Assembly: GCA_027596035.1 (NCBI GenBank)
Contig: JADGJA010000648.1
Coordinates: forward strand, 1 to 13,214
Direction of reading: 5' to 3'
DNA length: 13,214 bases
DNA from: Thoreauomyces humboldtii
Taxonomy: Eukaryota; Chytridiomycota; Chytridiomycetes; Spizellomycetales; Powellomycetaceae
The translations under genes and the position numbers were made by a program. The notes beneath the pieces were generated by a model that made no database searches, was not told the origin of the DNA, and saw nothing but the letters and a program-made list of their open reading frames with translations. Shown piece after piece: positions 1 to 8,319 of this stretch; the stretch's first letter is position 1, and each line of letters starts with the position of its first letter.

Positions 1-570
1 GTCCCGGGACATTAAAGCACCGGGGTGTTGGCTTTTTTGGTCCACGGCATTTCCTGGGTAACCGCACGATGTATCCTGGACATGGCGGTTCCGGTTGCTT
101 GGTCCCCCCCCCCCCCCCCCCCCCCCGCGAGAGGCCCGATGGCTACACTCTTACCCTTAGAATATGACACGGAGTGCCCCTGCATGTTGCGAGATCGGTC
201 TCAGACAAAAGATCAACGAAGCAAACGGTCCTGGTTTCGCGGTGGTGAACACGTCCCGCCTCACCCGCTTGCGAGTTCCGGTTTGTGGGCCTTTGACAGC
301 ATTGACATGCCAGCCCCCAGTCCCTATGCAACGCGATGACGAGTTGTTGACTGCGCAGAGACTATGACTGTAGTAGGCAAGCAGAAGGCGTCTGGATATG
401 ACGTTCGACGAACAGTGGGAGGCGCTTCGGCGCTAGTCCTCGGTTCCGCTAACTTCCATGAATTCGCAGTAGTCAGACATTGAGAGTCTAAGTCTGAATC
501 GTTTCTGTAACCGCCTAATGCTACGTATGAAATTTCAAGTCTCAGAGCATCATACTCCCATATCACTCCA
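1..570. other. Intergenic stretch with no supported gene
   Basis: This is the 3' flank of the Kintoun gene. Short open frames exist on both strands, but none has recognisable protein character, a signal peptide or a splice-consistent extension. One 104-codon frame owes its proline run to the poly-C tract. No AATAAA-type signal for the minus-strand gene is obvious. I see nothing else in it, although the edge of a gene lying further left cannot be excluded. Confidence 0.6.
104..126. repeat. Poly-C homopolymer, 23 nt
   Basis: An uninterrupted run of 23 C residues sits in non-coding sequence. It could be a genuine G-quartet-prone tract on the minus strand. It could also be a length-uncertain or artefactual homopolymer, since such runs are commonly misread. 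Confidence 0.9.
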
Positions 571-2436
571 CTAGTCCTCCAGATCGTACATAAGTGTGTT
601 GGACAGGCTGACCGAAATAGCACCCCATGCGCCGGCAGCCTCCTCGTCGGTAGGTTTGCCGTCACTATCGACTACTTCAACATCCTCCTCGTTCGGGAAG
701 GACGGTGGCGGCTCCTTGTTGGGTGACTCGACCCTCACCCATCCGTCTCCTTCTTCGTTCAACCCGTCACACTCCGACACGGTTACTTCCTTCTCCTCTT
801 GCTCCGGAACCTCGAATTTGGCGGATGAAGCCGGCTGCGGAGGATTTGACAGGGTTGGTCAGCTTCTGTGCCAACTGCCATGCGTTTGAGGTTCTAGCAG
901 AATCCTCACCAAAACGGCGTCGGGGGCCTTGACCACCGGCATTGTTACGATCAGCCTTTCGTTCCTTTTCTCAAAAACCGCTTGCGCACGCTCCGCTAAC
1001 ACGGTGAAGGGGAGGGGCAGGGAGAGCGAGTACTTTGATGGGACGGTGAGAGTGAGGTGGTTTGGTCTTGGTGTCAGATCGACGGTCGATGACGAGCGCT
1101 TGTAAAGAAATCATGTTCAGATCGCGTAAATATGTCTTCAGACGAATTGCAACAGATGCTCACCACCCCGGGCAACTCTATCCTGACGACCAACTCGTCC
1201 GGTCTCGCTCCCTTCTGACGTTCCCTCTCCTGAGTATACTCCTGATAGTCTGTCCTCTGTCCTCGATGTGTGATCGTGTACTTTGGTTCCACCACTACGT
1301 CCTGAGCCGATTCCACCTCCCGGATCCCCACTGGTCCTGCCGCCGGACTGATGTTCTCGATGAGCGGAGCGGTGTTGGGCAACGGAAGGAGCGACGGCAG
1401 ACCGACAGCTGTTGATACCACTGGTGTGGGGGGTGGGGGAGAAGGTGGGTGAGACGAAGAGGAAGGTCGGGATAGGGACGCCAGGAAGGATGCTTTCGAG
1501 AGCTTGGTGGAGGGGTTGGATGCGGCGCCCGGAGTTGTAATACGGATGACGGAGGCGACGGGTGTGCCTTTGAAACTCATGCGAGGAGTTCGATATTCTG
1601 TATTGCAGGTAAGCAATGAATACTCTAGAATACCAGAGCTGTGGACTGAGATAGGTGTATCGTACTTTTTTCGAGGGTGACTTTGAACTCCCGCTCGATT
1701 CCTTCCATGGCCGTTGTGGCGAAAAGCTTCTCAAATGCAGCGGAAACCAATCGTTTCTTGTATGTATCTGGATGGAAGACGCAGTCGTATACCGTACATG
1801 GAGAACCAGCTGAACGAAGCGCACGGTTTCCCATATCAGCCAATCGGTAGCGCAATCAGAGCTTCCAGGCGATCCTTCCTCACCAGCGTCGAGATCTTCT
1901 CGTGGCTTTGTCAGACTGTAAGGGATGCTCCATGTGGTTCCCTTTGGCCCGTCGGACGTTTCCTTGGAAGCCTCGGGCGTGGCCACTAAGATCTCGGGAG
2001 ACGTGCTCATATTGATGAACACTTTCTTTCCAGTCTCCATTGAACCTTTTTTGGTCTTGACATGAGTTTTGATGACGTGACCTGGCGTTGGGGTCACAAA
2101 TCGCACAGCGTTGCCCCGCTCCGCTTCCATCTGGGCCAGTTCCGCTTCGTATATCTGCAAAACAATGGCAGGGTCAGATAGCTGCGACGCAGAAGAAGGG
2201 ATTTCAGGGTGCGATACCTTTCGGTTCTCGGGGTCGGATATCTCCTGCATGTAGTCCATGAAGAGACTGCGAAACTCCTTGTCTTTGAGAGACTCCTCGA
2301 TCTTCTGGAACTCCTACATCATCAAGTAACTCGGCATGAGCGACAAGAGGCGTTTGCTTGTATCAAGAAGGTATCTCACATCGGTCGTAATGTTGAGCTT
2401 GGCGGTCTCATCGGAGGATAGGTGACTGGTGTCCAT
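571..2436 (-). CDS. DNAAF2: Kintoun/DNAAF2-like axonemal dynein assembly factor (PIH1 + CS-like)
   Basis: Seven exons on the minus strand: 2436-2380, 2313-2218, 2154-1884, 1809-1666, 1597-1164, 1098-910 and 834-571. All six introns are GT-AG (66, 63, 74, 68, 65 and 75 nt), and together they give one frame of 484 codons ending in TAG. Residues about 20-190 read as a PIH1 domain: FRSLFMDYMQEISDPENRK, then IYEAELAQMEAERG, RFVTPTPGHVIKT, GKKVFINMSTSPEI, WSIPYSLTKPREDLDA and VYDCVFHPDTY. These match the Kintoun branch of PIH proteins better than PIH1D1. A Ser/Pro-rich linker (about 215-250) follows. Then comes EPKYTITHRG...ELVVRIELPGV joined to a CS/p23-like fold (about 322-395) and an acidic tail. 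In animals and Chlamydomonas (PF13) the family works with HSP90/HSP70 in the cytosol to pre-assemble ciliary dynein arms. The start is the first Met in frame and gives a family-like short N-terminus. No lesion is visible. The family call is firm; individual splice sites are by eye. Confidence 0.9.
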
Positions 2437-2676
2437 CTTGAGCCCGAGAGCAGGAATGCTGCGCACGAGCACTTTCAAGGGAAGGAGATACGCGCAGCGC
2501 GAGAATTCTCGGACAGCTTCGGACACCATCGCAGGTTTCATTTGCAGATTAAAAGGCTGTGCCACCCACCTCCCTCCCTCCCCTCCACGTTCCACCGCCG
2601 CCCTCAGCTCAGACTCTGTAAGAGGACGGAACATCCGCATTCCTCGTGGTCTACCAGCACCAGTAGACACCATACC
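2437..2676. promoter_or_regulatory. Divergent promoter between Kintoun and disulfide isomerase genes
   Basis: Only 240 bp separate the two start codons, which point away from each other, so both core promoters and both 5' leaders must lie here or overlap the genes. A C/T-rich tract with repeated CCTCCC units runs over about 2563-2590, a common feature of fungal-type promoters. No TATA box is clear. Sharing of elements by the two genes is inferred from position only. Confidence 0.55.
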
Positions 2677-4777
2677 ATGGCTTCCATAGTGCCAAACCGC
2701 CTGCTGGCTTGTTTCCTCGCATTCCTGGCTCTTTCTGCACTGGCAAGCGCTTACGATGACGAGGAGTATCGAAGGGTCAACACCCTCGTTCGTCACATCG
2801 AACCTAGCAAGTTCAAGGAGACCGTGCAGACAGGACACCATCTGGTGTTCTTCGGCTCAAACTATTGCATTCATTGCCGAGCGTATGTATCGGATTTCTT
2901 AGAACAACACTGTCTTTTCCTTCTTTCGCCAACTCATCTTCGTCTCGACACCCAAAGGTTCACTCCGGCGTGGCTAGAGGCACAGAAACGAAGCGATGAG
3001 TTGAATCGTGGATTTCATTTGGGAAAGGTGGAATGCACGGGTCGGGCAGAGAACGAAGACCTCTGCGTCGACGAAGCCGTCACCTCGTACCCTACCGTGA
3101 AGCTGTACGTGGACGGCGAGTTCAAGGAAGAGTACAATGGTCCACGGGATATCGATTCGGTAAATCAGTACGTCGATGAAAAAACCTTGAAGATAGGTAG
3201 AGACCTACCGGATCTGGCATCGTTCGCATCTTTGGGAGTCTCCGAGTCCTCCAAAACCGTCCCGAACGAGGAAGGGGCAGTAGTCCATCTCACCGACAAA
3301 ACTCATGCCGAAATGACGGGATCTGGAGAGCCGTGGCTTATCATGCACCATGCTCCGTGGTGCGGACACTGCAAGAACCTCAAACCCGAATTCGACCAAC
3401 TCGCAAAGGACGTCAAGGGCCAGCTCAACATCGGCGCCGTTGACTGTACCGTGGAGAAGGAAATCTGTCGCAAGTACAGAGTCAGGGGATATCCTACAAT
3501 CCTCTACGTGGAGGAGCCTGCCGCTGCCGTCGAATACCGCGGTCCTAGGTCTGCAAAAGCACTCCGAGATTTCGCCAGCGGCCTCCAGTCCAAACCCGAT
3601 TTCGAGGATATCACAGCTGCCCAGATTCCTTCTCTTCTCACTGCCTACGAGAACGCATTCTACTTCGTATATGACCCACGATACATCACTCAGTCGTCCA
3701 GTAACACTTTCCGCAACGTTGCCCGTCCTCTCCGTCACGAAGCCAAGTTCTTTGCAGTTCCGGATTTCATCGACGCTGCCAATGGAAGTCCCAGCGCACG
3801 TGCCTTACTCACGCTTCCGGAAACGCAAAAGGAGCCCGCGCTCGTCGCTGTGCGCGATCAAGGCACATTGCACGCCACCTATCCTCTCGCTATCAGCGAT
3901 GACGCTTCGGCCGTAACCGAGATGACTGCGTTCATCAGGAAGAACAACGTTCCTCGCATTCAAGAACTGAACTCGGAGTCACAGGGAAAGATTCTGACGA
4001 GTAAGGGCCTTGTAGTTATCGCCATCACGAACCCCGAGAAGGCAGAGGTGCACAATGCGACACTGCACAATCTTCGAGCGACGGCCATCCAATGGGAGGC
4101 ATCCCACGCGTCTGGAAAGTCACACAGTGCTGTCAAGAAGCCCGAGGACGGAGTCTTCTTCACATGGCTAGACGGACTCAAGTGGCAAGAGTACGTGGGT
4201 GATGCATACAACATCTACCCTCGTGTGCTGCCTCGCATCCTCATTGCGGACCCAAAGGTATGATATCCACTGCCTGGTCAAACCCCGTTTAACTTCACGA
4301 TTATTCCTTGACGGCGGACAACCTCTGTGCAGGATGACAAATATTACGAATACGACCTGGCAGGAACACTCATCGAACCTACCGCGAAGGTCATGGTGCA
4401 AACCCTCGCCGATGTAGCTGCTGGCAAGCCAGTCAAGGTGAGCTCCTTGCCCAACGGATCTTTCTCCATGCCTTGCACTTACACTACCGTCGCCCTATTT
4501 TGCAACAGCCTTCGTACACCGGAGGAGTCGTTGGCCGGTTTCGTCGCGGGATCTCGAACGGGACGGCAACTGTATTCGTAAGTGTTCCAGGTTCCAATTT
4601 TCAAAAAAAGTGGATGTTTGCTGAACTCACTCCTCCTTTTTCTTCCAGTCCTTCATTCGGGGCAACTTCATGTACCTTTCATGTTTCTTCGGCGTTGCCG
4701 CCTTGGCGGTACTTTATTCAAAGAAGGGAAAAGCGGCCCCCAAGGCAGTCGTCAAAACGGACCCAAAGGCTCAGTAG
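2677..4777 (+). CDS. Membrane-anchored protein disulfide isomerase (two thioredoxin active sites)
   Basis: Five exons: 2677-2882, 2958-4257, 4333-4437, 4509-4577 and 4649-4777. The four GT-AG introns are 75, 75, 71 and 71 nt. The frame is 602 codons ending in TAG. Residues 1-25 form a hydrophobic signal peptide. The first thioredoxin domain has NYCIHCRAF (Cys64/Cys67); this motif is completed only by removing the 75-nt intron, whose length, a multiple of three, leaves the frame open. The second domain has the classic APWCGHCK (Cys204/Cys207) and a downstream YPTILYV cis-proline motif. A long non-catalytic region follows. Residues about 566-583 form a single membrane span, followed by a basic cytosolic tail (SKKGK...). 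There is no KDEL/HDEL end, so the protein resembles the TMX/Eps1 style of type I membrane disulfide isomerase in the ER. The expected role is disulfide formation or isomerisation and client quality control. CIHC is less usual than CGHC and may tune the redox potential. The start was chosen for the signal peptide and its CATACCATGG context, although the frame is open further upstream. Confidence 0.92.
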
Positions 4778-5033
4778 AAAGTTTTCTACAGTTCCATGCA
4801 TCTTTCTCCAAACGCACGCTGTCGGTAGGACATCGCCTACCCCTTTTGATGAGCATTTTTCTGTCACACTTGCAATGGAATTCACTTTCACGGAAGATTG
4901 TAACATACGGCAACCCATTATCTCTTGAACGGTCAGAAGCAATTAGAGTCTACAAAGCACTGGGCTTTCAGGACAAAATTGACCGTTAACGATGTCAGAG
5001 GTTCACTGATGCGCATTTCGACTGCTGTTTCAG
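4778..5033. other. Spacer, possible unresolved 5' exon of the MFI-like gene
   Basis: A polypyrimidine-AG acceptor (ctgctgtttcag) ends at 5033, so at least one upstream exon of the following gene is expected here. The frame around 4928-4987 reads SEAIRVYKALGFQDK, vaguely like the IQ-motif region that precedes this domain in animal relatives. However, I could not find a donor that joins it in frame, nor a convincing initiator Met. The rest would be the 3' end of the disulfide isomerase gene and the promoter of the next one. Confidence 0.4.
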
Positions 5034-6029
5034 AACCGTCGCATCTACCGCTTTCACCGTGAACTGATTCGATTCTGATTGCGAGGCAAGCCACGCAAAC
5101 TCCTTCGCTTCATCAATCCGCAAGAAGCTCCGCTCATGGACGCTTCCATGGGGATCCACATTCGATTTCGCTTGTGTGGGGTGAGATGCACCCTTGCGTG
5201 TTCCATGTTACCACACACAAAAACCTAACTATGAACTATGCAGACCACGTTTCCACCCTTGATCTACTACAAGGTTTTCGTCCACAAGTCCCTCGTGGAC
5301 ATGAACGCATTCAGCCCGCGAGACTACAGGAAGCGCGACGACCTTTGCCTGTCGATCTTTTCGGGAGCGAAAGGTGCAAGGAGATACCAGGATCCAGACC
5401 AGACCCTTTGGGTCTCTGCATTTGAAGAACCCTTGGAAGTGAGGCCTCAAACTCGTGAAAGCCTGCTATTTGAAATAGCGGGATGGTATCAGAGGGTCGA
5501 AAACAATGGATGGCGGCCGGTTTCAGATAAAGTGAGCAGACGCAAGTCAGGAATTCGCATGAAATGATCAATAAACCGGACTTCCAGATCTACGAAGATC
5601 CGAACGACAGGCAGCCAACAGAAGCTACCCGTCTCATCGCCTATCACCATCTCAAGATCAATTGTCAACAAGCGCTCGAGAAAGCGACGTGGTCTCAGGT
5701 AGCGGAGGTTTGATCACGTAAGGATGTGACCGTACAACTCCATGCGTGAAGGCTAGCATCAGGATCTACATGGAGTTCCACCCCACCGCCAAGTACCCTG
5801 TCTATCGTATTTTCTGAATCTGGGCGGGTGTCTAGGATTAATCTGGGCAATGCAGCTTTCCTTTCTTCCTTTTTGGGAGATTGGAGAACCGTCCCCAAGT
5901 GTTCAAATACAGAGGGCCTAGATTTCCTCTCCCTTCTCTCCTTTCCAGGTTCTCAGGTATATGCCGCACGGTCATCGTATTTTGCTATCCACAACCCAAA
6001 ACTCTGAGCGCACCGTCGATCGAATGTAG
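5034..6029 (+). CDS. MFI/C11orf65-like gene, 5' end missing and frame interrupted
   Basis: The supported core is 5034-5180, 5244-5531 and 5588-5698, with GT-AG introns of 63 and 56 nt. Conserved blocks appear in the order known from animal MFI (C11orf65): NRRIYRFHRELI, FINPQEAPLMDAS, GIHIRFRLCG, FPPLIYYKVF, SPRDY, GWYQRVENNGWRPVSDK and YHHLKINCQQALEK. From memory of the family, spacing to the human protein is nearly gap-free at both ends of the core. Human MFI is described as a mitochondrial fission factor interactor with an N-terminal IQ-type region; a role here is not known. Oddities: TGA at 5076-5078 interrupts the conserved part. After 5698 the frame cannot be joined cleanly to the next open stretch, which reads STPPPSTLSIVFSESGRV and GNAAFLSSFLGDWRT. 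That stretch continues through a plausible 58-nt intron (5891-5948) to VLRYMPHGHRILL and TAG at 6027-6029. It is either a decaying gene, a gene with a miscalled base, or one whose protein starts at the in-frame ATG at 5136. Confidence 0.6.
5076..5078 (+). other. In-frame TGA inside conserved MFI-like exon
   Basis: The codon falls between LIRF and LRGKPRK. The frame on both sides matches the family, and the spacing is the same as in the human protein as I remember it. A CGA (Arg) to TGA change would explain it. No intron of realistic size removes it. Confidence 0.75.
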
Positions 6030-6115
6030 ATACGCCAGCTCACCGGCCAGGTGCGGCACCTATGTATCAGAGTGATAATCTCGAATTCCCAGACTTCCCA
6101 CCGGCGTCAAAGTTT

Positions 6116-7910
6116 TCAATGAAGGTGCGCTGCGGCGTTCTCGCGGTGTCTCTCCATTCCTTCAGCATCTTTGTAAACTCGTCCGCAGCACGCATAGACT
6201 TCGTGCTGTTGCGTGTGAGTCAAATGTCTGTCGAGGTCCTCAAGACGGTTGAAGGTACGATCGCAGTAAGGACACTTGTTGTCGTCCATATAATCGACCA
6301 ACCACTGCGGCACGCGAACCCGTTTCTCCGCCCGGCCTTCCCACAGCGCAGCGAGATCTACGTAGCCCCGACGATCGGCACGAGGCTGGTTCACTGGCGC
6401 CGCGGCGGCTCGAGCGGGTACCGCTGCGACCTCGATTTCTTCATTGCCCACGATGTTAGCCTCGTCCCAGAGCGCGCAGGGCGGGTTCCGTGTACATCGG
6501 CCAGCTTTAATGTCCCCTGGCGCTACGCACGTGTAGCAGAAGTGATGCCGACAGCGACACGTGATGTGGTTGCATCCGTCACGGAGCTGGATTAGGTGCT
6601 GACATTTCGGGCACTGTAAGGTAAGGAGGGGGAATAAGTAAAGGCAAGGACTATACAGCAGGCTGCTCCTTGAATGTTGTCCACTCACGTGCTTCCAGGC
6701 TTGTTGCTCGGCGAGTCGAACAAAGCTGTCGGTCCTCCTCATCTGCGGCGCGCGAGGTAGCTGGTAGGGCTTGAAACTGCTTGCATGTGTAGCCGGTGTG
6801 GGACGGGGTTCGGCAGGCAGCACATACCCGGGTTTTGCAAGCCCCGCAGCAATAATTGGCGCCGAGCTTGATGTCCTCGGGTAAAGGAAGCAAAGTACTG
6901 CAGTGTTTGTTCGGGCAGTACATTCCCTTGCCCAATCCCGGATTGCCTGGCAGCAGAGCGGCTTCCAGCGCTCGTTCCTTGACCAGCTCCACAAGGGGCG
7001 CTGGAGCCCACTGAACGATATGATCCAGCGTGAGGGTGCCGACACAGTCCACCTCGGGGCAGGGACATGGCATGTAATGCTGCTTGGTCATCTCGACATA
7101 GCTCAGGATACTTTCCATGCAGAACCTGTGAGCACAACCCTCAGGGCGCACGGACGGAGAGCAATCGTGCCCAAGCCGCGAGGATGGGCCGGGACGGTTC
7201 GCTTCGGGCGCTTTTCGAGTCTTCGAATCGTGGGTACCGCAGACGTTCTCCTCGCACAAGAGGCACATGTCCGTGTCCATGCGAAGGGCCGTAACGTGAG
7301 CAATGGCCGTTTCCGGCCACTCCTTGTCGTCGGTGAATTCCGAGTCGAGGTGAACCGATACTACGGGTCGCTTCCCCTTTGCCCGACGCAAGGCCGCAGA
7401 CTCGTCCTCTAACGTGACCGGGAAGCTTCGGGTTTGGAGCGTCTGGAGGTAGCGCTCGTGTTCCCGGAGCTTCTCCTGGAGGCCGTCAGGATCATTGATC
7501 TGGTAAGATTTGGCGTCGAACGTATCTAAGTCCTCCTGATCGAGGTCGTCTTCAGAAACCTGACCGTCTTCGAGCGCACGTTCATCTCGCTGCAAGTGTC
7601 TCGCGAACTCGACGTCCATTTGAAGGATGGCCAGCTGGGATGCGGAGACCTGGGCTATAGCCTCACTGACATCGTGGTCATGATCGTACAAGTGCTCTTT
7701 GGCTTGCAACCGGAGTGCGACGTTCAGGTCATCCTCGCTCTGGTCCGTCTAGTAGGACAAGTCCTCGCCATCCATAACGGAGTTCGCCAAGGCCTCCTCC
7801 ATTTGAAGCTTGAAGGCAGCTTCATAGTCTGACATTGCCTGAAGCTGGTATGCTGCCTGCACAGGATTGGCGGCAAGATCGCCTTGGAAGTAGTAATCCA
7901 GGGATGCCAT
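6116..7910 (-). CDS. RBR-type E3 ubiquitin ligase with C-terminal zinc-finger region; frame broken twice
   Basis: Read on the minus strand from ATG 7910 (MASLDYYFQGDL). The N-terminal part carries repeated UIM-like segments such as YEAAFKLQMEEAL, LNVALRLQAKEHL and MDVEFARHLQRDE. RING1 follows (CLLCEEN, then CAHRFC and PCPCPEVDC), then an IBR (YCPNKHC, YCCGACKTRVCAAC, HTGYTC). A GT-AG intron at 6688-6614 (75 nt) joins AWKH to RING2 (CPKCQHL, RDGCNHITCRC, FCYTC), whose GC is the expected thioester cysteine. The tail has a zinc-finger pair, CPYCDRTFNRLEDLDRH and VYACCGRVYKD...H; this ending is a familiar companion of RBR modules in fungi. RBR ligases pass ubiquitin from E2 to substrate through the RING2 cysteine. 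Two lesions: TAG at 7751-7749, with clear coding character on both sides in the same frame, and one surplus base near 6725, where EEDRQ must join FVRLAEQQAWK in the next frame. It is either a young pseudogene or one carrying sequence errors. The stop is TGA at 6118-6116. It converges on the MFI-like gene. Confidence 0.8.
6720..6728 (-). other. Apparent +1 frameshift in the RBR gene
   Basis: On the minus strand the bases read CAG-C-TTT-GTT. Dropping one C (about 6725) fuses ADEEDRQ to FVRLAEQQAWKH, the linker expected between IBR and RING2. No GT-AG intron of plausible length makes the switch. Confidence 0.7.
7749..7751 (-). other. In-frame TAG in the RBR gene
   Basis: The codon sits between MDGEDLSY and TDQSEDDLNVALRLQ, in the same frame as both. 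A CAG to TAG change would create it. TAG is also the natural stop of at least four other genes in this window, so codon reassignment is unlikely. The only neat intron that would remove it is 39 nt, well below the size of the others here. Confidence 0.75.
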
Positions 7911-8319
7911 GACTGTGAAAACCTTGAGAAGTCGGGCCTGGCGGAAGTGGTTCGCGGAATTGGTCTTGCCGCCATGTTCTGGTCGCAAAAAGTACGGCTC
8001 CCAAAAAGTACAGCATGGCGCAGTGGTGGTGGTGAGTTCCACAAGAGCGGCGAGCCGCAAGCGTCCGTGTTTCGGAAACTCGTCCTCTTTTGCTTTCCGC
8101 ACCACCGACCCATTGTCGTGTTGCATTCTCAGCGAAGCTACTGAAAGCACTGCTCAACTCTTTCCGAACCGAGGTTACGACTCAGTTATCGATACATTGG
8201 AGCTGTGGCATACTTGTTCAGCAGTCAGACCCTTACAGTTAGTGACCGTCTCGTCTCCGCCTCCTCCTCTCCCCAACCTCCTGCCCCCGGGTCCTGCGCG
8301 CGCAGCAAGAGATCAGCAA
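7911..8319. promoter_or_regulatory. Divergent intergenic region between RBR and glycosyltransferase genes
   Basis: The 409 bp between two opposed start codons must hold both promoters. A direct repeat CAAAAAGTAC occurs at 7986-7995 and 8002-8011, 16 bp apart. The RBR frame stays open upstream of its assigned ATG to about 8150, so a longer N-terminus cannot be excluded, but that extension lacks protein-like character. A C/T-rich tract (about 8252-8292) precedes the glycosyltransferase start. Confidence 0.5.

Noticed and set aside
25..339. Proline-rich 104-codon open frame at the left end
   Set aside because: The proline run is only the poly-C tract, and the rest has no protein-like pattern.
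2422..4263. A single 613-codon open frame covering most of the disulfide isomerase
   Set aside because: It reads through the 75-nt first intron, a multiple of three without stops, adds an implausible N-terminal extension before the signal peptide, and stops inside the second intron. The spliced model restores the thioredoxin motif and adds the C-terminal membrane anchor.
7749..7751. TAG (or TGA at 5076) as a reassigned or selenocysteine codon
   Set aside because: TAG is the natural end of Kintoun, disulfide isomerase, glycosyltransferase and SH3 genes here, and TGA ends the RBR gene. No selenoprotein family or recoding element is recognisable.
7710..7790. A 39-nt GT-AG segment that would splice out the TAG in the RBR gene
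   Set aside because: It is far shorter than the other introns in the window (56-85 nt), and the removed sequence reads as normal coding sequence of the gene.
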